Notes: generated by a model from the sequence alone, not told the origin. Shown: positions 8,001 to 14,199, counted from the stretch's first letter. The stretch is 14,335 nucleotides of DNA from Lentisphaeria bacterium (GCA_016302725.1 JAEDNB010000036.1:1-14335), one strand, 5' to 3'. Made by a program: numbers and translations.

Positions 8001-8482
8001 CCGAGTGCCAGGAGTGCCAGGAGTGCCCGGGCGAAGAAGGGTCGTCTTCCCAGGTTGAGGGCCAGGGTGGCGATGGCCAGGCAGAGGAGGAGGAGTTGCA
8101 GCCGTTCCAGGGTGGCGTAGGGGGCCAGGGAGAGGCGCGGGGTTGCCTGGGGGAGGTGGCTCCAGAGCAGGGCGGCCTTGGGGGAGAGGGAATCCAGGAG
8201 GGCGTGGGGGAGGGGGAGCCACTGGAGGAATCCCCATGCCATGGGGGCCAGGAAAAGCCAGTAGGCGTGGTGGTAGTGGAAGGTGGGATAGCCCTGGCGG
8301 CGGGGGAGGCAGCGGTGGAGGGCGCAGAAGGCCAGGAGGCCCAGGGAGAGCAGGAGGGCCAGGGGGAGCCACCAGCTCTCTCCTCCCCGATATAGGGTGG
8401 GGAGGAGGGAGAAAAGCACCCCCATGAGCGCCACGAGGGCGGCGGGAAAGAAGGGATTTGGCGTCCGGTGGGGGCGGCTCAT
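5096..8482 (-). CDS. Wzy/O-antigen ligase-family polymerase with TPR and C-terminal beta extension
   Basis: An 1128-residue inner-membrane protein. Residues 1-520 hold about a dozen hydrophobic segments and the Wzy_C signatures: GTFLNRNHF (196-204), LSLSRAG (262-268) in a membrane helix, and in the large periplasmic loop WLTGVGPGAFED (355-366) then HAHNDYLEAMAELG (383-396). These are the motifs of the O-antigen ligase/polymerase superfamily. After the last helix (about 498-518) come TPR-like helical pairs (about 546-675, for example YWLTLGNLQVALGQWDEAEL at 610-629), then a further helical stretch to about 1000, and finally a probable beta-rich domain (about 1004-1128). Typical Wzy proteins have 400-500 residues, so more than half of this one is extra and should face the periplasm. 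Polymerisation of repeat units is the likeliest role; ligation cannot be excluded. The start has no Shine-Dalgarno. It follows the kinase gene by 90 bases containing a hairpin. Confidence 0.88.
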   Translation of the reverse strand: MSRPHRTPNPFFPAALVALMGVLFSLLPTLYRGGESWWLPLALLLSLGLLAFCALHRCLPRRQGYPTFHYHHAYWLFLAPMAWGFLQWLPLPHALLDSLSPKAALLWSHLPQATPRLSLAPYATLERLQLLLLCLAIATLALNLGRRPFFARALLALLALGGLLNALVGLGQLLVPDATWVQFLTPEGPDIGPLRGTFLNRNHFCFFLTMGLCATGALMLILQQDPLPSLPPPLDEGPRMRRRLLQSLLALVLLLHYIPCLLSLSRAGIFSASLVLLLLGLAALFAPHTRGDHQPRNAARRNTLAWLLLGVMAFFFTTPFALEHRFQQLQGPQAANSLDRPQLWKVSWQLARDHWLTGVGPGAFEDTIQQYATPDMPQGKIVHAHNDYLEAMAELGLPATFLLLALLLALAAPQARLLLKRRNPTRRGVCLAGAMALAAAAIHEGFDFNLLALPNAVALSAITGLFLAQPSPNAPADDTQESRHSLLLHHSALVRRLPALAFLLALLAAMGVSLALLRGGIQCHRLYLARQGGKPNDLGLHTLPFPRKQKLAQQALDAQPRNPAVASMAAREYLSAGNRASSLPERRELWNQAESLLQRALSQRPARYTYWLTLGNLQVALGQWDEAELSLRRAVELAPTLTQVQLAATHALLQMGRQEPAQELRRSLLLKFPSMAPRLLPQLLTPDTNPETLLQEIPHDLPRATFLLPLVQTMMRQRRFSQAAEFLGHHREELTSPALDPESRLDLLAQANTLSFLLPSSPLPSPQTLQQALWQTLAETKRQEALLPREQPRQWNELEALRQRLLYSTAGPLPAQRLQLAQWLLDTGANQEAISLLMPLVQGGGVLPPSPEELRQAQEMLRTLHANPETPEGFRLQALLALLDFRQNPRSLQTLQRLEHLLATYDKAEQKARKAPGILMNPLAWLQIHLLTNALAEGYESMGNLLVAREFRLALLKEHPAHATTLLALEKLAPECLSPEQKSLAREAARPPQGVLFSQLQAISFQTSPPLLQHAHESLTLNATLRIQEGTTTNLTFLARCTAENGVSFTIPLNPLNPQQHASLLWEHDALVPLQATIPNFLLRLTTARNPLPQTSTVAWELLAAPDTPLFPQVLTTTTIQRPPPAPL

Positions 8483-8506
8483 GGTGCGTGGGGGGATTAA
8501 CGAGAA

Positions 8507-8534
8507 GCCCCTTCCCGGGGGACGGGAAAGGGGC
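8507..8534 (-). terminator. Strong G+C-rich hairpin in the kinase-polymerase gap
   Basis: GCCCCTTCCCG (8507-8517) pairs with CGGGAAAGGGGC (8523-8534) with a single bulged base and a five-base loop. On the minus strand the stem is followed by TTCTCGTTAAT. It lies in the 90-bp gap between the Wzc-like stop and the Wzy-like start. It looks like a partial terminator or an RNA-stabilising hairpin that would lower expression of the polymerase relative to the kinase. The T-tract is poor, so strength is uncertain. Confidence 0.45.
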
Positions 8535-8572
8535 GGCTGTGCATAGGGGATTGGGGGGGGCGTGCGGCGCCG

Positions 8573-10837
8573 TCAGCGCTCCTTTGCCTCCTGGTCATGG
8601 GAGGGGGAAGGCATTTCGGGCTTGCGGCCATAGCTCTTTCCGTATCCTTTGCCATAGCCCTTGCCATAGCCATAGCCATACCCGTAGCCGTAGCCGTAGC
8701 CATACCCGTAGTTGCCCCGGGAGGACTTGGGGATGTCGGCGCAGTTGGCGACCAATCCGGCGGGGCGCAGATTTGCCTGCTGGAGTTTCTTGGCCATTTG
8801 GCGGACCATGTGCCGGTTGGAGGTGAGGAGTCGGAGCACCCAGAGGAAGGGGACGTTTTCGTTGGCGATGAGGAGGGCGTCGGAGACCATCATGATGGGG
8901 GAGGTGTCCAGGATGACCAGGTCGTAGTTGGCCTTGGCCTCCTCCAGCATTTCGGAGAGGTGTCCCATGCTCAGGAGTTCATTGGGGTTGGGGGGCACGG
9001 GGCCGGTGGTGGCGATGTCCAGTCCCAGGGAAGTATGGTGGATGACCTCGGAGAGTTTGCAGTCTCCCACCAGGACATTGGAGATGCCCCGCTTCCGGGC
9101 CTCCTTGGGGAGGTAGTCCTGGAAGACATGGTGGATGTCTGGCTTCCGGAGGTCGCAGTCCATGAGGAGGACCTTGCGTCCTTCCTGGGCGAAGGAGCGT
9201 GCCAGCCAGGAGGCGACTATGGTCTTTCCCTCCCCGGAGACGGCGGAGCAGAGGGCGAGCACCTTGGAGGTGCGGGTGACCAGGGAGAGGTTGAGGGCGG
9301 TGCGGATGTCCTGGAAGGCCTCCAGCAGGAGCGCCTCCTGGTCTTTCTTGTTTTTCTTCCTCTGTTCCTCGGTGAGGGTGGCCTCGGTCTTGGGGTCCAG
9401 GGCGACGGAGGGGACCGTGCCGAAGTCGGGGAGTCTCTGGGAGCCGAAGGCGGTGGCCACGGGCTCCAGGGAGGTGAGGCGGGTATTGCAGGAGACCAGG
9501 AGGAAGGAGAGGCCGGCGGCGGCGGCCACTCCCAGGATGAGCCCCATGGCCAGGACCTTCAGGCGGACGGGGGTGAAGGGGGCGCTGGCGGGGAAGGCGG
9601 GGGCGGTGACAAAGACCGCGTAGTCGTTGAGTTTGTCGGTGGCGTCGGAAATCTGGATTTCATAGATTCGGGTCACCAGCATTTCCATGGTCTTGGCCAG
9701 GCTGGCCACGGAGGTCTCCCGGCGGTGGAACTCTCCGCTGATGCGGTCCAGTTCCGCCAGGCGCCCATTGATTTCCTCCGCCCGCTTCTGCAGTTGCTGC
9801 ATATGCTTTTGGATTTGCGTGGCGGAGAGGCCCAGGCCCCGGATGCCGGTCTCGATTTCCTCGTTGAGGGAACTCTTGAGGAGTTCGTCCACCTTGTTGT
9901 GGATTTGCACCGCCTGGGCGTTGGCGCCGTATTTGGCGGTGAGTTCCGGGAGGGACATCTGGTGGGTGAGGGAGAGTTCCTGGAGGCGGCCCAGCTTTTC
10001 GGCGATCACATTGGAGGAGGAGACCGCCCCCTTCTCGTTGTCATGGGAGAGGAGGAGATAGGGGAGCATGGTCACGGCGGCCTCCCGGTCGGACTGGATT
10101 TCCTCCCGGAGTGCGAGGATTTCGCCCATTTTCGCCTCGTCCGCCAGGATGGCGTCCTGGATGGCTTCCAGCTGTTCGGTGAGGGCGCCGTAGTTGGCCT
10201 GGAAATCGTAGATTTTGTGGGATTTCTTGAATTCCAGCAGTTCCTGGACGGCGGTTTCATGTTCCCGGGTGACCTGTCCGAGCTGTTGCTGGAGGAGTTC
10301 CACGCCGCTGGAGGAGAGGCCGGTCTTGCGGTCGTGCATGGAGTCGATGTAGGCCTGGGCGATGGCGTTGGCGGACTTGGCCGCCAGTTCCCGGTCGGAG
10401 GAGACCACGGAGACATCCACCAGGTTGGTGCCCTTCACCTCCGTGACCTCGGGCCATTGGAGGCAGGCCCTCTGCTCCTCGGAGAGCCCCAGCCGCTCCA
10501 TCCCCTTGCCCACCACTTCGCCGCTTTGCAGCAGGAGAACCTGGGTCTTCAGGAAGGCGTTGGCGCTGTCGAAGGTGGGGTCCGTGAGCCCTTGCACCTG
10601 GACCACGTTCACCTGGTTGCGGCTGATGTGGAGGCGGCAGGAGGAACGGTAGAGGGGCGTGGCGGTGTAGAGGTAGACCAGGGAGCACAGCAGGAAGAGC
10701 ACCACCGAGGTGATGTACATCCAGAGGTAGGGATGTACATAGGTCCAGTAGCCGCCCAGCAGGGTTGCGAGGATGTTTTCGGATTCCTCGGAGAACTGGG
10801 AGGGGGAGTCGCTGGGGATTTCCTGAGGGTTGGCCAT
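8573..10837 (-). CDS. Polysaccharide co-polymerase / tyrosine autokinase (Wzc-like)
   Basis: A 754-residue inner-membrane BY-kinase that controls chain length and export. The N-terminal Wzz part has a membrane helix at about 38-60, a periplasmic region with long coiled coils (about 170-400), and a proline-rich lead into a second helix (about 426-449). The cytoplasmic kinase has Walker A SGEGKT (534-539, K538), Walker A' VLLMDCDLRKPD (556-567) and Walker B YDLVILDTSP (638-647). The C-terminus carries eleven tyrosines in about 28 residues, mostly as a Tyr-Gly repeat starting at residue 710, then a charged end. This fused single-chain form is typical of Gram-negative systems. No Shine-Dalgarno is seen; the leader is pyrimidine-rich. 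It lies between the Wza-like exporter and the polymerase, with the matching phosphatase two genes on. Confidence 0.95.
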   Translation of the reverse strand: MANPQEIPSDSPSQFSEESENILATLLGGYWTYVHPYLWMYITSVVLFLLCSLVYLYTATPLYRSSCRLHISRNQVNVVQVQGLTDPTFDSANAFLKTQVLLLQSGEVVGKGMERLGLSEEQRACLQWPEVTEVKGTNLVDVSVVSSDRELAAKSANAIAQAYIDSMHDRKTGLSSSGVELLQQQLGQVTREHETAVQELLEFKKSHKIYDFQANYGALTEQLEAIQDAILADEAKMGEILALREEIQSDREAAVTMLPYLLLSHDNEKGAVSSSNVIAEKLGRLQELSLTHQMSLPELTAKYGANAQAVQIHNKVDELLKSSLNEEIETGIRGLGLSATQIQKHMQQLQKRAEEINGRLAELDRISGEFHRRETSVASLAKTMEMLVTRIYEIQISDATDKLNDYAVFVTAPAFPASAPFTPVRLKVLAMGLILGVAAAAGLSFLLVSCNTRLTSLEPVATAFGSQRLPDFGTVPSVALDPKTEATLTEEQRKKNKKDQEALLLEAFQDIRTALNLSLVTRTSKVLALCSAVSGEGKTIVASWLARSFAQEGRKVLLMDCDLRKPDIHHVFQDYLPKEARKRGISNVLVGDCKLSEVIHHTSLGLDIATTGPVPPNPNELLSMGHLSEMLEEAKANYDLVILDTSPIMMVSDALLIANENVPFLWVLRLLTSNRHMVRQMAKKLQQANLRPAGLVANCADIPKSSRGNYGYGYGYGYGYGYGYGKGYGKGYGKSYGRKPEMPSPSHDQEAKER
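8627..8710 (-). repeat. In-frame hexanucleotide repeat coding for a Tyr-Gly tail
   Basis: Fourteen hexanucleotide units in the coding strand give eight Tyr-Gly dipeptides followed by KG, YG, KG, YG, KS and YG. Most units are TATGGC or TACGGC, with two TACGGG/TATGGG variants. The tyrosines are the expected autophosphorylation sites of the kinase. Tandem repetition makes replication slippage in steps of one Tyr-Gly plausible without breaking the frame. Confidence 0.9.
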
Positions 10838-10916
10838 GGATGGGGGTGGAAAGGAGGGAGGAAGGGAAGGGGGCGGAAAGGGGCGTGCGGAAGGCGTTCG
10901 GAGGCGGGGATAGGCC

Positions 10917-12035
10917 TTACCAGAAGGATTCCGGGACGTAGACGATGTCGCCGTATTGGAGGACCAGGTCCTTGTCCTGGTTGCCCTCCTTGGCGTAGAG
11001 TTTGCCCATGTCCACCTTGAAGCGCTGGGTGCCCCGGATGAGGGTCACATTGCCTTTGCTTGCGGTGGGGGTGAAGCCGCCGGCCATGGTGACCGCCTGG
11101 CTGACGGTGATGGGGGTGTCTGTGGGCAGTTCCAGGGCCAGGGGCCTGTTGACCTGTCCGGTGACGAAGACCTGCCGTGCGGCGGAGACCACCACATGGT
11201 CGCCGGGCTGGATGATGGGGTCGTTGGCGTAGGTGCCCGGTCCGGTGGGGCGCAGGGAGGCCTCCAGGACCTTCTGGGTGCCGTCGGGCTGCTGGCGGAC
11301 AATGGCGATGCGGTCGATGTCGGCCCCGGTTTGCATGCCCCCGGCGCGCACCAGGATTTCGGAGAGGTGCGGCGGGCGCTTGGTGTCGATGCTGATGGTG
11401 GTGGGGGTGGCGACCTTTCCGGAGAGGGAGACGGAGGCGGCCCGTGGGGCCAGGAGGGTATCCTCGGGCATGAGAATGATTTCCTGGGTGATTCCCGCAT
11501 TTCCCAGGAGGACGGAGACATCCACGGGGATGCGCTGGTATTCTCCGTTGGCCTGGTGGCGCAGGACGGCCACATTGGCCAGGTCGGCGTTTTCGGTGAA
11601 GCCTCCGGCGGCGGAGATGGCCTGGAGGGCGGTGAGATAGCTATAGGTGGGCAGCTCCATGGAGAGGGAGCCCGACTTGAACTCGCCCAGGAGATAGACT
11701 GTGCGGGGGCCCCAGGTGGAGACCGTCACGTCCACGTGGGGATCCGCCAACTGGGCGGCGAGGCGCTTCTCCAGTTCCTGGGCCACCTGGCGCGTGGTGA
11801 GTCCGGCGGCCTGGAGGGTGCCGCAAAGGGGGAAGGAGAAGGCACCATCCTCTTCCACGCGCACCGTGCGGTCGAACTCCTGGGCCCGGAAGATGGAAAT
11901 CTGGAGCACATCGCCGGGGCGGAGGGCGGAGGGGGACCACTGGGGGGCGGCCTGGGGAGTCTCCTGGGCGGACAGGCCAAGGGTCAGGGAGAGCAGGAGA
12001 AGGACTGCCGCGTGGAGAGGGGTTCTTCTGGCCAT
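10917..12035 (-). CDS. Wza-like polysaccharide export protein (Poly_export + three SLBB domains)
   Basis: A 372-residue periplasmic/outer-membrane polysaccharide exporter subunit. An N-terminal signal peptide (about 1-23, hydrophobic VLLLLSLTLGLSA) lacks a lipobox cysteine, unlike E. coli Wza. A Poly_export domain spans about 35-110 (LRPGDVLQISIFRAQEFDRT, then VEEDGAFSFPLCGTL). Three SLBB-type repeats follow, starting at about 113 (VYLLGEFKSGSLSME), 202 (VSLSGKVATPTTISI) and 289 (VFVTGQVNRPLALEL), each with an AGG motif after the strand pair. The protein ends at VPESFW with no amphipathic helix of the kind that forms the Wza outer-membrane pore. It therefore probably needs another outer-membrane partner, and the beta-barrel gene just upstream is the obvious candidate. 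No Shine-Dalgarno precedes the ATG. The gap to the beta-barrel gene is 188 bases and includes two inverted repeats. Confidence 0.93.
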   Translation of the reverse strand: MARRTPLHAAVLLLLSLTLGLSAQETPQAAPQWSPSALRPGDVLQISIFRAQEFDRTVRVEEDGAFSFPLCGTLQAAGLTTRQVAQELEKRLAAQLADPHVDVTVSTWGPRTVYLLGEFKSGSLSMELPTYSYLTALQAISAAGGFTENADLANVAVLRHQANGEYQRIPVDVSVLLGNAGITQEIILMPEDTLLAPRAASVSLSGKVATPTTISIDTKRPPHLSEILVRAGGMQTGADIDRIAIVRQQPDGTQKVLEASLRPTGPGTYANDPIIQPGDHVVVSAARQVFVTGQVNRPLALELPTDTPITVSQAVTMAGGFTPTASKGNVTLIRGTQRFKVDMGKLYAKEGNQDKDLVLQYGDIVYVPESFW

Positions 12036-12099
12036 GGGGTGGTGCAGGAAGGAGGGAGGGACAGGAGAAGGCTAGGAGACGGAAAAGGGGGCTTTGACA

Positions 12100-12136
12100 A
12101 ATATGCCCTGGCATGGCAGGCATGGCAGGGCATATT
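12100..12136. promoter_or_regulatory. Perfect 11-bp inverted repeat upstream of the Wza-like gene
   Basis: AATATGCCCTG (12100-12110) and CAGGGCATATT (12126-12136) are exact reverse complements around a 15-base centre. The centre together with the arms contains GGCATGGCA twice in tandem. It lies 65-101 bases before the Wza-like start. On the minus strand it is followed by TGTCAAAG, so there is no real T-tract. It may be an operator for a dimeric regulator, or an RNA hairpin between two operon genes. Confidence 0.5.
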
Positions 12137-12170
12137 CGCTTACCCGATGTGAGACAGCCGGGTCACGCTG

Positions 12171-12195
12171 GCCGCAGACGGCAGGCGCCTGCGGC
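12171..12195. repeat. G+C-rich dyad after the beta-barrel gene
   Basis: GCAGGCGCCTGC at 12181-12192 is a perfect 12-bp palindrome, and GCCGCAG (12171-12177) can alternatively pair with CTGCGGC (12189-12195). It sits about 30 bases beyond the beta-barrel stop. No T-run follows on the minus strand, so it is more likely an RNA-stabilising 3' hairpin than an intrinsic terminator. Confidence 0.35.
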
Positions 12196-12223
12196 GAGGG
12201 AGGGGGATACGCCCGCTACGGCA

Positions 12224-13447
12224 CTACAGGATTTCCCAGGAGAGCCCGAAGCGGAATTCGTTGTCCACGTAGTCCCTGCGGGAGCGGACTTTGTTGTCGT
12301 AGTCGCCGATGGTGAGGAGATACCCGGCGGAGAGGCGGAGGGTGGGGGTGGCCTGGTATTTCACGATGAGGCCGTAGGCATACTCGTTTTCATCGGCGTT
12401 GCCGGCCTTCTCATCCTGGTAGGCGAAGGCGAACTGGTTGGTGATGACCATCTTGCCGGTGACCTTCCAGGCGGCGTCGAAGGAGGCGGAGTACTCGGAG
12501 CGGTTCCCCCGGGTGTCGGAGGCCAGGGAGTCCTCGGTGGAACGGGCCAGCTTGGCGCTCAGGAGGAGGCTGTCGGAGGCGGAGTAACTGGCGCCCAGGG
12601 TGAGGTAGGGCTCGTAGTTCTCCTGGGAGTTGCGGCTGGAGATGGTGCCGTCCTGGTAGGCCAGGCGTTCGGCGCCGCCCTCGGCGTAGACCTTGGTGCG
12701 TTCCGTGAGGGTGTAGTACCCGTAGAGGCCGAAGGTGTACCGGTTGGAGTCGTCGTGGAGGGTGTGGTGGACGTATTCCGTGCGCTCGATGCCGGCGAGG
12801 ACGCCCAGGCGGGTGCGCTGGCTGACGTTCAGGTAGGGGGCGAACCTGGCGCCGTAGACCTGGCGGTCGTAGTCGTCGTTCTTGGAGTCGCCGTAGTGGA
12901 TGTTCTTGTAGTCGGCGGTGACGGCCAGGGTGGTTTTGCCGGTGAGGTCCATGGACCAGCCACCCTGGATATGGTTGGTGGCGGTCATCACGTTGGTCCG
13001 GTTGCTGCGGTCCAGTTCCTGGCTTTCATACCGGGAGCTGCCGCCCAGCATGAAGGTGTGGCGTCCCATTTTGTAGGTGCCGTCCACCAGGGGGCTGATG
13101 TAGTAGGAGAGGCCCTTGTTGTCGTCGTTCTCGCCCTTGTGGAAATCATGGGCGTAGGAGACGCCGGCGGCCAGGCCCAGGGAGGTGGTGTCCACGGCGC
13201 GGCTGAGGACCAGGTCCAGCTTGGTTTCGGTGGACCAGTTTCCGGAGCGCTGGGAGCGGGGGCGTTCGTCCACGTTGTCCTCGTATCCGAACTCCTGTCC
13301 CAGGGTGAGCCTCACCTCGTCCAGCATTTCAATGTTGAGGGACTCCATGAAGACCTGGAGGGTGGAGGCCTCCTTTGCCTGGACGCTGCCGGCGGCCAGG
13401 AGGGCGGCGCCGGAGAAGAGAAGAATAAATTTGCGGATGGCGTTCAT
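12224..13447 (-). CDS. Outer-membrane beta-barrel protein of the polysaccharide locus
   Basis: A 407-residue exported protein. The N-terminus MNAIRKFILLFSGAALLAAG with SVQA before KEAS is a clear signal peptide (cleavage near 25). The rest alternates polar and aromatic residues in 8-12 residue stretches with Asp/Asn/Gly turns, for example LGLAAGVSYAHDFHKGENDD and RFGLSWEIL at the end, as in outer-membrane barrels. It resembles the putative beta-barrel porin 2 group (BBP2_2) found in exopolysaccharide loci beside Wza-like exporters; that family name is from memory of the pattern, not a search. Its terminal residue is Leu rather than the usual Phe. It is the only gene here with a strong Shine-Dalgarno, and it starts 21 bases after the preceding gene. 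Its likely role is to provide the outer-membrane passage that the Wza-like protein lacks. Confidence 0.8.
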   Translation of the reverse strand: MNAIRKFILLFSGAALLAAGSVQAKEASTLQVFMESLNIEMLDEVRLTLGQEFGYEDNVDERPRSQRSGNWSTETKLDLVLSRAVDTTSLGLAAGVSYAHDFHKGENDDNKGLSYYISPLVDGTYKMGRHTFMLGGSSRYESQELDRSNRTNVMTATNHIQGGWSMDLTGKTTLAVTADYKNIHYGDSKNDDYDRQVYGARFAPYLNVSQRTRLGVLAGIERTEYVHHTLHDDSNRYTFGLYGYYTLTERTKVYAEGGAERLAYQDGTISSRNSQENYEPYLTLGASYSASDSLLLSAKLARSTEDSLASDTRGNRSEYSASFDAAWKVTGKMVITNQFAFAYQDEKAGNADENEYAYGLIVKYQATPTLRLSAGYLLTIGDYDNKVRSRRDYVDNEFRFGLSWEIL

Positions 13448-13455
13448 CGTTTCGT

Positions 13456-13461
13456 CCTCCT
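13456..13461 (-). promoter_or_regulatory. Shine-Dalgarno of the beta-barrel gene
   Basis: The minus strand reads AGGAGG eight bases before the ATG at 13447. It confirms that start. It stands out because the other eight genes show no comparable site. Confidence 0.85.
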
Positions 13462-13468
13462 TTGGGGC

Positions 13469-14002
13469 TTACTCGTAGTAGATCCCGGGATAGGCGCTGT
13501 AGGCGGGATCCTCGGGGGGGAGGGTGATGCTGTCCTGGATGGCCTTTTCAGCGTCCATGCCCTTAAGCAGGGTGTCGGGGGCCTGGAAGGGGGCGCGGAT
13601 GATGTTGCGCTGATAGTCCATGGGAATCTTCATTTCCTTCAGGTTCGCCAGGATGGCACTGCGCAACTCGCTCTCCTCGGGAAGCTGGGAGAGGACGGTG
13701 TTGGCGGCGTTGATGACCCGGCGGGCCAGGCCCCGGTTGGCGGAGACCACGGCGGAGTAGACCACCACCGCGAAGTCACGGGCGGGCAGGGAGGACATGT
13801 AGGCCACCAGCTCCTCGTCGGTCTTCTCCGCCAGATTGCTGATGTCCACCGGCTCCAGTTCGCCCTGCGGGGCCGCCTCGGCATTGCCGGACACTTCAGC
13901 CTGGGAGGAAAGGGCGGGTGCGGCGGCCTGTTCAGCCTCCTGGGAATAGAGGAGGCCGGAGGCGAGGACGGCGCTTGCCACAAAAAACAGGAACTTGCGC
14001 AT
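13469..14002 (-). CDS. Small secreted protein of unknown function
   Basis: A 177-residue protein that I do not recognise. The first 20 residues (MRKFLFFVASAVLASGLLYS) are a signal peptide, so it should reach the periplasm or beyond; there is no lipobox cysteine. Residues 21-50 are Ala/Glu/Gln-rich and probably flexible. Residues 55-135 are predicted helical, with ISNLAEKTDEELVAYMSSLP, then VVVYSAVVSANRGLARRVIN, then VLSQLPEESELRSAILANLK. The C-terminus is short and tyrosine-rich (YSAYPGIYYE). It is the first gene of the export block and lies 21 bases before the beta-barrel gene, so the two are very likely cotranscribed and may work together in the envelope. The start is supported by the signal peptide; the upstream Shine-Dalgarno is weak (GGAT). 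Confidence 0.8.
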   Translation of the reverse strand: MRKFLFFVASAVLASGLLYSQEAEQAAAPALSSQAEVSGNAEAAPQGELEPVDISNLAEKTDEELVAYMSSLPARDFAVVVYSAVVSANRGLARRVINAANTVLSQLPEESELRSAILANLKEMKIPMDYQRNIIRAPFQAPDTLLKGMDAEKAIQDSITLPPEDPAYSAYPGIYYE

Positions 14003-14048
14003 AGTCTTGAATCCAGTCGTTAGGGGGTTGTGTATCTAGGAGAATCTA

Positions 14049-14091
14049 GGGAAAGTCAAGAAGGCGGCCAGAGATGGCAGGAAATGTCAAG
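14049..14091 (-). promoter_or_regulatory. Pair of CTTGAC boxes 31 bp apart
   Basis: On the minus strand CTTGACATTTCC (complement of 14080-14091) is followed by CTTGACTTTCCC (complement of 14049-14060). The starts are 31 bp apart, about three helical turns, so both would face the same side of DNA. They could be activator sites or alternative -35 elements; the downstream -10 match for the second (GATACA after 17 bases) is poor. Confidence 0.35.
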
Positions 14092-14152
14092 TCCTTGGCG
14101 TTTGTGTAATCTATACCGATTTTCGGGGGATGATGTCCAAATAACGAGAGAA

Positions 14153-14180
14153 TTTATGGAGAATTGGGAAAATCTGTCAA
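14153..14180 (-). promoter_or_regulatory. Candidate sigma-70 promoter for the export operon
   Basis: The minus strand has a perfect TTGACA (complement of 14175-14180) and, 16 bases on, CATAAA (complement of 14153-14158, four of six to TATAAT). An alternative TAAATT at 18 bases also scores four of six. Predicted start is near 14146, giving a leader of about 145 bases before the first gene. Confidence 0.45.
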
Positions 14181-14199
14181 AACTGGGGGAAATATCTTT

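Noticed and set aside
5435..8395. 986-codon open frame on the plus strand opposite the Wzy-family gene
   Set aside because: Its translation is low-complexity Gly/Glu/Gln-rich, an effect of the C-rich codons on the other strand. The minus-strand frame has clear family motifs.
10848..10873. 26-base pure purine tract between exporter and kinase genes as a special structure-forming element
   Set aside because: Similar purine runs occur throughout the plus strand because of the general base skew, so it is not distinctive.
8597..11020. 807-codon plus-strand open frame opposite the kinase gene
   Set aside because: Gly/Val/Glu-rich without any domain pattern; it also spans the end of one real gene and the start of the next.
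12113..14023. 636-codon plus-strand open frame opposite the barrel and secreted-protein genes
   Set aside because: Glycine/valine-rich mirror of two signal-peptide-bearing minus-strand genes; no motif of its own.
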